DNA of 54,452 nt from Actinomadura kijaniata NBRC 14229 (GTDB taxonomy: Bacteria > Actinomycetota > Actinomycetes > Streptosporangiales > Streptosporangiaceae), in the NCBI RefSeq assembly GCF_001552175.1, contig NZ_BCQR01000070.1:1-54452 (forward strand), in the 5' to 3' direction. Every line of letters begins with the position of its first letter. The first letter of the stretch is position 1. Positions 49,428 to 54,452 of this stretch are shown here, piece by piece. The notes below the pieces were generated by a model, which was given only the letters and a program-made list of their open reading frames with translations, was not told the origin of the DNA and did no database searches. The position numbers and the translations under genes were made by a program.

Positions 49428-49931
49428 ATGGAGCGTGAGTGGGTCGTCGAGGAGAGCGTGGCCGTCGGCGCCGGACCGGCGGAGGTCTACGCGGCGGTGT
49501 CGGACCTGCGGCGGATGCCGGAGTGGAGCCCCGAGCTGTTCGCGGTGTGGGTGCGCGGCGAGGTGGCGGAGGGCACCCGGTTCGTCGGGTTCAACCGGCT
49601 GGGCTGGCGGGTCTGGTTCACCACCTGCCGGGTGTCGGCGGTGGTGCCGGGCGAGGTGTTCGCGTTCCGGGTGGCGAGCTTCGGGATGCCGGTGGCGCTG
49701 TGGGGCTACCGGATCGAGGGCATCGGCGGCGGCCGGACCCGGCTGACCGAGTACTGGGAGGACCTGCGGCGCGACTCGCGGAGCGCGCGGCCGGTGTCGC
49801 TGATGGGCCGGGTCTTCACCGGCGTCCCCGCCGACCGCCGTGCCGCGCTGAACCGCCGGGGGATGCGCGCGACGCTGGAACGCATTCGCATCGCCGTGGA
49901 AGGCGGGAACCGGCGGCGGGACACCCCGTGA
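49428..49931 (+). CDS. SRPBCC-superfamily (polyketide cyclase-like) protein
   Basis: The product of 167 residues has the START-like helix-grip pattern: a first strand with VVEESVAVGAGPAEVYAAVS, then DLRRMPEWSPELFAVWVRGE, a run of strands (GTRFVGFNRLGWRVWFTTCR, EVFAFRVASFGMPVALWGYR, TRLTEYWED) and a long C-terminal helix (MRATLERIRIAVEGG). Such proteins bind small hydrophobic ligands in a cavity; the ligand is unknown. ATG at 49428 is preferred because a -10-like GATGAT lies 7 bases upstream; ATG at 49416 would add four residues. The stop is 31 bases before the next gene, whose operator-like repeat overlaps this gap. Confidence 0.8.
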   Translation: MEREWVVEESVAVGAGPAEVYAAVSDLRRMPEWSPELFAVWVRGEVAEGTRFVGFNRLGWRVWFTTCRVSAVVPGEVFAFRVASFGMPVALWGYRIEGIGGGRTRLTEYWEDLRRDSRSARPVSLMGRVFTGVPADRRAALNRRGMRATLERIRIAVEGGNRRRDTP

Positions 49932-49940
49932 CATCAAAAC

Positions 49941-49954
49941 GAGAACCTGTTCTA
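49941..49954 (+). promoter_or_regulatory. KstR-like inverted repeat operator
   Basis: GAGAACCTGTTCTA contains the perfect dyad AGAAC-CT-GTTCT and matches TNNAACNNGTTNNA, the consensus for the TetR-family regulator KstR in mycobacteria and rhodococci, at every fixed position except the first T. It lies directly before the GTG at 49963 and overlaps the expected promoter (TACTTA at 49953), so a bound repressor would block the two-gene operon. Confidence 0.5.
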
Positions 49955-49962
49955 CTTATGGC

Positions 49963-50673
49963 GTGACGACCACTGCCACCACCCATGTCATCCAGGGCGA
50001 GACCGTCGCCCTCCCGGTGCGCGTCCGGGACGCGTCCGTGGCGTCGGCGATGTTCGCCGTGCCCGCCGGCCCCGCCCAGGCCGTGATCGGCTACTCCGGG
50101 CTGGAGGTCGCCCGGCCGCTGCCGGGACGGGCGATCTGCTCGCTGGCGTTCGTCCGCTACGCCGACGGGGACCTCGGGCCCTACCACGAGTTCGCGGTCG
50201 CGTTCCTGGTCCGCCCGCCCGGCCGGGCCCGCGGCTTCGGCGCGTTCATCCACTGGCTGCCGGTGAACCAGGCGTTCACGCTGGAGGCGGGCCGCTCGAT
50301 CTGGGGCTTCCCCAAGGAGATGGCCGACATCCCGATGGACCTGTCGGGCCGGATCAGGCGGTGCGCGGTCCGCGTCGGCGGCCGGACCGCCCTGGAGGTG
50401 GCGATCCGGCCGGGCGTGCGGATGCCCGGCCGGGCCGCCGCGTCCACGTTCGACGCCTTCTCCTGCCTGGACGGCGTCACCCGGCGGGTGCCGTGGACGA
50501 TGGCCCCGCACGGCGTGCGCGCCCGTCCCGGCGGGGTGTCCCTGCGGCTCGGCGACCACCCGGTCGCGGCGGAGCTGCGCGGTCTGGGGCTCGACCGCGC
50601 CCGGGCGCTGAGCGGCACGTGCGTGGAGCACCTGGAGATGGTCTTCGACGCGGCCACGGAGGTGCGGTCATGA
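49963..50673 (+). CDS. Acetoacetate-decarboxylase-family protein
   Basis: The 236-residue protein has the conserved blocks of this family: LPVRVRDASVASAMFAVPAG, AICSLAFVRYADGDLGPYHE, and LEAGRSIWGFPKEMADIPMD. The Lys in GFPKEM is at the position of the Schiff-base lysine of acetoacetate decarboxylase, although many family members with other activities share it. It ends with the ATGA overlap into an SDR gene, so the two proteins are coupled. Together they could decarboxylate and reduce a keto acid or act in steroid or lipid side-chain metabolism, as the KstR-like operator would suggest. The GTG start lies only a few bases after the likely -10 element, which indicates a short or absent leader. 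Confidence 0.85.
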   Translation: MTTTATTHVIQGETVALPVRVRDASVASAMFAVPAGPAQAVIGYSGLEVARPLPGRAICSLAFVRYADGDLGPYHEFAVAFLVRPPGRARGFGAFIHWLPVNQAFTLEAGRSIWGFPKEMADIPMDLSGRIRRCAVRVGGRTALEVAIRPGVRMPGRAAASTFDAFSCLDGVTRRVPWTMAPHGVRARPGGVSLRLGDHPVAAELRGLGLDRARALSGTCVEHLEMVFDAATEVRS

Positions 50674-51431
50674 CGCGGACGGCGCTGGTCACCGGGGCGG
50701 GAAGCGGCCTGGGGGCGCTGGCCGCGCGGCGGCTCGCGGCGGCGGCCTGGGACGTGGTGGCCGTGGACGTCGACGCCGACGGCCTCGCCGCCACCGCCCG
50801 CCGCTCCCCCAACCTGCACACCCGCGTCTGCGACGTCACCGACCCGGACGCCGTCGCGCGCGTCGTCGCCGAGAGCGGCGCGGTCCACCGCGTCGTCCAC
50901 GCCGCCGCGATCAGCCCGCTCGGCGCGGCGCTGGAGCAGCCGCTGGCCGAGGTCGAACGCGTCCTGCGCGTCGACTTCCTCGGCACCGTCGTCGTGGCGC
51001 GCGCGACGCTGCCGGGGATGCTGGCACGGGGCCGCGGCGAACTGGTCGTGTTCTCGTCGCTGGGCGCCTGGCTGCCGGGTCACCTGACCAGCGCCTACGC
51101 GTCGGCGAAGGCCGCGGTGAACGCGTTCGTGGAGGCGCTGGCGGTCGAGCACCGGGGAAGCGGCGTGACGTTCCGCTGCGTGTGCCCCCGGCAGGTGGAC
51201 ACGCCCATGTACCGCGCCATCGCCGCCCGGCACCCCGCCGCGACCGGCGGCGCGAAGGGGATGCCGCCCGGACGGGTGCTGGACGCGGTCGAGCGTTCGC
51301 TGGCCCGGCCCGAGGACGACCTGTACGTGTTCCCCGACGCGCTGACCCGCGCGACGGTCACCGCCAAGCGCCTCCTGCCCCGCGCCACCCGGCACGTCAT
51401 CGCCGCGCGCACCGACCCGCACCGGTCCTGA
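50670..51431 (+). CDS. Short-chain dehydrogenase/reductase
   Basis: The 253-residue enzyme has the SDR cofactor motif ALVTGAGSGLGALAARRLAA (TGxxxGxG), an acidic residue after strand 2 (VVAVDVDADG, pointing to NAD(H)), CDVTDPDAVARVV, HAAAISPLG in place of NNAG, and the catalytic Ser-Tyr-Lys in VFSSLGAWLPGHLTSAYASAKAA (read as VFSSLG and SAYASAK). The PRQVDTPMY segment after strand 6 is typical. The C-terminus with RATVTAKRLLPRATRHV suggests membrane or surface contact. ATG at 50670 overlaps the preceding stop by four bases. The substrate is unknown; a ketone product of the coupled decarboxylase-like protein is a reasonable guess. Confidence 0.88.
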   Translation: MTRTALVTGAGSGLGALAARRLAAAAWDVVAVDVDADGLAATARRSPNLHTRVCDVTDPDAVARVVAESGAVHRVVHAAAISPLGAALEQPLAEVERVLRVDFLGTVVVARATLPGMLARGRGELVVFSSLGAWLPGHLTSAYASAKAAVNAFVEALAVEHRGSGVTFRCVCPRQVDTPMYRAIAARHPAATGGAKGMPPGRVLDAVERSLARPEDDLYVFPDALTRATVTAKRLLPRATRHVIAARTDPHRS

Positions 51432-51482
51432 GCGCCGCGTCGCCTCCCGTGTCGGCGGTACCGCATAAGCTGTCTCCTTCCC

Positions 51483-51502
51483 CCGGGGGACCGTCCCCGG
51501 GC
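51483..51502 (+). promoter_or_regulatory. GC-rich hairpin in the leader of the helicase gene
   Basis: CCGGGGGAC and GTCCCCGG form a nearly perfect inverted repeat about 25 bases before the ATG at 51527. It may be the terminator of the SDR operon or a leader element of the helicase gene. It does not match the rifamycin-associated element that I remember. Confidence 0.35.
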
Positions 51503-51526
51503 GCACCGTCGCGAGGAGCAGCCTGC

Positions 51527-53974
51527 ATGTCGTCCCCGGCCACCGGCCGCAGCGGCACGGTCAAGGACCAGGAGATCGCCGCCGAACAGGAGTACGTCGA
51601 CGTGGCGTACCGGCGACTGGAGGAGATGCGCGCCGCCGCCCAGGAGATGATCAAGGAGGGGTACCGGCAGGCGCAGGCCGGGACCAAGGGCTCGCTGGTG
51701 GACCGGGACGCGATGGTCCACCAGGCGGCGCTGCGCGCGCAGGCGCTGGACATCGCCGACGACGGCCTGGTGTTCGGCCGCCTGGACCTGACGCCGCGCC
51801 CGCTGCCCGGCGCCCCGTCCGGCGGCGACGGTGACGGCGCCCAGGCCCCGGGGCGGATCGTCGACGGGCGCGAGGTGCGCTACATCGGCCGGATCGGCGT
51901 GCGGACCCGCGACCACGACTCCCTGGTGATCGACTGGCGGGCCCCGGCCGCCGAGGACTTCTACCAGGCCACGCCCGAGGTCCCGCGCGGGGTGATCCGC
52001 CGCCGGGTGCTGCACTCGCGCGGCCACACCGTCGTGGACCTGGAGGACGACCTGCTCGACCCCGACGCCGCCGACGGGCTGACCGTGGTCGGCGACGGGG
52101 CGTTCCTGGCGTCGCTGGCCCGCACCCGCGAGGGCGCGATGCGCGACATCGTGGCCACCATCCAGCGCGAGCAGGACGAGGTGATCCGCGCGCCCGCCGA
52201 CGGGACCGTGCTGGTGCGCGGGGCCCCCGGCACCGGCAAGACCGCCGTGGCGCTGCACCGGGTGGCGTACCTGCTGTTCCGGCACCGCCGCCGGTTCGGG
52301 TCGCGCGGCGTGCTGGTCGTCGGCCCGAACCGTCGCTTCACCGCCTACATCGAGCGCGTCCTGCCGTCCCTCGGCGAGGGGTCGGCGGCGCTGCGCTCGC
52401 TCGGCGACCTGGTGGACGGGGTGCGGGCGACCGGCCACGACACCCCGGAGCTGGCGCGCCTGAAGGGCGCGGCGGACATGGCGCGGGTGCTGCGCCGCGC
52501 GGTGGCCGACCAGGCCCCCGGCGCGCCGGACGAGCTGCGCGTCGTCTACCGGGGCGTGGTCGTGGCGCTGGACCGTCCCGCCCTCGACCGGATCCGCGGC
52601 GACGTGCACCGCCGCAGCCGGGGCAGCGTGAACGCCGCCCGCGCCCGCGCGGCCGAGGCGCTGCTGGACGCGCTGTGGCGGCGCTTCACCGACCTCGGCG
52701 GACCGGACGCCGCCGCCCAGTCCCCCGACGCCAACCTGGAGCTGTGGAGCCAGATCCTCGCCGCCGACGGCCTGGCCGAGATCGACCGGCAGGGGACGTC
52801 GGCGGCCGACGCCCCCGGCAGGCGCGGCGACTTCGACAAGCGGGTCCGCGAGCAGCGCGCGTTCACCGACTTCCTGGTGGCGTGGTGGCCGATCCGCCGC
52901 CCGCTGGAGGTGCTGGGTTCCCTCGCCGACGCCGACCGGCTGCGCCGCGCCGCGGGCCGCGAGCTGGACCGCGGCGCGGTGACCGCGCTGGCGCGCTCCT
53001 GGGCGGCGCTGCCGGAGACCGTCACCTACCAGGACGTCGCGCTGCTCGACGAGCTCGACGCGCTGCTGGGCCCGCCGCCGCGTCCGTCGCGCCGCCGGGT
53101 CCGCGAGGACGACCCGTACGTGGTGGACGGGATCAACATCCTCACCGGCCAGGAGGTCGCGGGCGACGACTGGGAGCCGGAGATGCAGGAGCTCACCACC
53201 TCCATCGAGCGCATCGAGCGGTCCCGCCGCGTCGACGACGGCGTGGCCGAGGAGCGCCCCGAGTACGCGCACATCGTCGTGGACGAGGCCCAGGACCTGT
53301 CGCCGATGCAGTGGCGGATGCTGGGCCGCCGGGGCCGCCAGGCGTCCTGGACGATCGTGGAGGACCCGGCGCAGAGCGCGTGGGAGGACCTGGACGAGGC
53401 CCGCCGGGCGATGGACGCCGCCCTGGGCGGCGAGCAGCGGGAGCGCAAGTCCCGCGGCCGGCGTCGGCCCGCCCGCAGCGTCCGCCACGAGTACGAGCTG
53501 ACGACCAACTACCGCAACTCGACCGAGATCGCGGCGGTCGCGACCCGCGTCCTGGCGATGGCCCTGCCGGAGGCCCGCCCGGCCCGGGCCGTCCGGTCCT
53601 CCGGGATCATGCCGGTCGTGGACGTGGTCCCGTCCGCCGAGCTGGAGGCCGCCGCCCGCGCCGCCGTGGAGGAGCTGCTGACGCGGGTGGAGGGCACGAT
53701 CGGGCTGATCGTGCCGCTCCCCCTCGGCGGCGACCGGTGGACCCCCGCCGACCGGGAACGCCTGGCCGCCGGGCTCCCCGAACGCGTCCAGGCCCTGGAC
53801 GTCCTGGAGGCGAAGGGCCTGGAGTTCGACGCGGCGGTGATCGTCGCCCCGGAGACCATCGCCACCCAGTCCCCCCGCGGCCTGCGGGTGCTGTACGTGG
53901 CGGTGTCCCGGGCGACCCAGTACCTCACGGTCCTGACCGCCGACCCGGGCTGGCGGGAGAACCTGACCTCCTGA
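51527..53974 (+). CDS. helD: HelD-type superfamily 1 helicase (RNA polymerase recycling)
   Basis: The 815-residue protein has an N-terminal coiled coil (residues 12-60), then a conserved HelD core (GRIGVRTRDHDSLVIDWRAP, REGAMRDIVATIQREQDEVI), the Walker A motif GAPGTGKTA (232-240), VLVVGPNRRFTAYIERVLPS, Walker B IVVDEAQDLSPMQWRMLG, and C-terminal UvrD-like motifs (ELTTNYRNSTEIA, LDVLEAKGLEFDAAVIV, LYVAVSRATQYLTVL). HelD proteins insert their arms into RNA polymerase and free it from nucleic acid, and the HelR subgroup confers rifamycin tolerance. The class cannot be settled here. GAGGAG lies 7 bases before the ATG. A very strong terminator begins at the stop codon. Confidence 0.9.
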   Translation: MSSPATGRSGTVKDQEIAAEQEYVDVAYRRLEEMRAAAQEMIKEGYRQAQAGTKGSLVDRDAMVHQAALRAQALDIADDGLVFGRLDLTPRPLPGAPSGGDGDGAQAPGRIVDGREVRYIGRIGVRTRDHDSLVIDWRAPAAEDFYQATPEVPRGVIRRRVLHSRGHTVVDLEDDLLDPDAADGLTVVGDGAFLASLARTREGAMRDIVATIQREQDEVIRAPADGTVLVRGAPGTGKTAVALHRVAYLLFRHRRRFGSRGVLVVGPNRRFTAYIERVLPSLGEGSAALRSLGDLVDGVRATGHDTPELARLKGAADMARVLRRAVADQAPGAPDELRVVYRGVVVALDRPALDRIRGDVHRRSRGSVNAARARAAEALLDALWRRFTDLGGPDAAAQSPDANLELWSQILAADGLAEIDRQGTSAADAPGRRGDFDKRVREQRAFTDFLVAWWPIRRPLEVLGSLADADRLRRAAGRELDRGAVTALARSWAALPETVTYQDVALLDELDALLGPPPRPSRRRVREDDPYVVDGINILTGQEVAGDDWEPEMQELTTSIERIERSRRVDDGVAEERPEYAHIVVDEAQDLSPMQWRMLGRRGRQASWTIVEDPAQSAWEDLDEARRAMDAALGGEQRERKSRGRRRPARSVRHEYELTTNYRNSTEIAAVATRVLAMALPEARPARAVRSSGIMPVVDVVPSAELEAAARAAVEELLTRVEGTIGLIVPLPLGGDRWTPADRERLAAGLPERVQALDVLEAKGLEFDAAVIVAPETIATQSPRGLRVLYVAVSRATQYLTVLTADPGWRENLTS

Positions 53975-54022
53975 CCGCGCGGGAACGGGCGGCGGGACCC
54001 CCGCCAGCCCGTTCCCGCGCGG
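53975..54022. terminator. Very strong bidirectional terminator
   Basis: CCGCGCGGGAACGGGC pairs perfectly with GCCCGTTCCCGCGCGG, extended inward by GGCGGG/CCCGCC with one bulged A, giving about 22 base pairs and a 3-base loop. It begins immediately after the helicase stop codon and separates it from the convergent MFS fragment. Confidence 0.85.
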
Positions 54023-54044
54023 GTGAGGCCGGCCCGCCGGTGGG

Positions 54045-54390
54045 CTAACCGGCGTGGACCGGTATCCCGACGGCCTCCCGGTCCTCGGCCGCCGCGGCCA
54101 GGAGCATGATGCCCGCGGAGGTCCAGGTCGCCGCGGAGAAGCCGTGCACCGTCGCCTCCGCCAGTGCCGCCACCGTCCGCGGTGTCCGCCGGGCGGGGTC
54201 GATCCGGTGGTCCGTCAGCCAGTCCGTGGTCGCGCCGGCCGCGATCGTGTTGAGCAGCGCGGTGCCGACCGACCCGCCCACCTGCTGCATGGTGTTGAGG
54301 GCCGCCGAGGCCGCCCTCTGCTCGTGCGGGGCGACGCCGCCGGTGGCCGTGGAGATGACCGCCATGAAGGTGGCGCCCTCGGGCGCTGAA
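54045..54390 (-). pseudogene. C-terminal remnant of a DHA2-type MFS multidrug exporter
   Basis: On the reverse strand the last 110 or so residues of a 14-helix drug exporter are present: GATFMAVISTATGGVAPHEQ, then RAASAALNTMQQVGGSVGTA, typical of helix 11-13 of DHA2 transporters, then ATWTSAGIMLLAAAA as the last helix. The matching frame runs back from ATG at 54365 only to about 54386, where homology stops, and meets an in-frame TGA at 54399-54401. A full exporter needs some 350-400 more residues upstream. The fragment is therefore a truncated copy or lies at a rearrangement junction. No ribosome site suggests that it is expressed from ATG 54365. Confidence 0.65.
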
Positions 54391-54398
54391 CGGGTATG

Positions 54399-54452
54399 TC
54401 AGCCCTCGCTCTCAACGGGTGGTGTCGCGGGCCGCCGCGGCGTTGGCGCGGT
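54399..54452 (-). CDS. Possible C-terminus of a gene entering from beyond the window
   Basis: The reverse frame is open from the window end to the TGA at 54399 and reads as a Pro/Arg-rich 17-residue tail ending PPVESEG. This could be the end of a gene lying upstream of the MFS remnant, or noncoding sequence. Eighteen codons are too few to decide. Confidence 0.2.
   Translation of the reverse strand, partial: TAPTPRRPATPPVESEG

Noticed and set aside
51483..51520. Rifamycin-associated element upstream of the HelD gene
   Set aside because: The inverted repeat present does not match the element sequence that I recall, so HelR-type regulation is not supported.

Overview
The window is high-GC (about 70% or more), gene-dense DNA with GTG and TTG starts, little intergenic space and no rRNA, tRNA, CRISPR array or insertion sequence that I could recognise. 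WhiB, the complete F420 genes fbiA/fbiB/fbiC, a TIGR03089 protein, a LytR-CpsA-Psr (LCP) protein and several probable leaderless promoters point to a mycelial actinobacterium. The poly(polyol-phosphate) transferases would fit Actinomadura or a relative (Thermomonosporaceae or Streptosporangiales), but that placement is inference.

Layout. 1-5.7 kb: a substrate-binding-like lipid- or membrane-anchored protein cut by the window edge, a divergent metallopeptidase-fold protein, a secreted lipase-like hydrolase, a small secreted Cys-containing protein, whiB, and a membrane protein with a Gln/Gly/Pro-rich tail. 5.8-11.6 kb: coenzyme F420 synthesis, with fbiA-fbiB forward, meeting a second substrate-binding-like gene and fbiC in reverse. 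11.7-13.1 kb: a LysR regulator and a small membrane protein. 13.0-17.0 kb: a reverse operon of methyltransferase, glycosyltransferase, mannose-1-phosphate guanylyltransferase-like gene and AlkA-type glycosylase. 17.0-28.6 kb: envelope assembly genes (flippase-like protein, GT4, GT2, two GT-C-like membrane proteins, TIGR03089, LCP ligase, acyltransferase, CDP-alcohol phosphatidyltransferase). The gene order from the metallopeptidase through whiB, fbiA, fbiB and the guanylyltransferase to the LCP/TIGR03089 pair resembles the M. tuberculosis Rv3259-Rv3268 region as I remember it.

29.2-41.7 kb is the most distinctive part. It holds two large proteins that each fuse a GT2 glycosyltransferase to a TagF-like polyol-phosphate polymerase, a protein with two GT-B modules in tandem, a coiled-coil protein that overlaps it, wecB and wecC facing apart, and a further GT4. 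Together with the LCP ligase upstream this looks like a pathway for a phosphodiester-linked wall polymer that uses ManNAc or ManNAcA. The polymer structure cannot be read from the sequence.

41.7-54.5 kb: a membrane-anchored beta-propeller-like protein, a 1619-residue protein of unknown function facing a small (p)ppGpp-hydrolase-like HD protein, a SRPBCC protein, an acetoacetate-decarboxylase-like/SDR pair behind a KstR-like inverted repeat, a HelD-type helicase, and the tail of an MFS exporter whose frame breaks near the window end.
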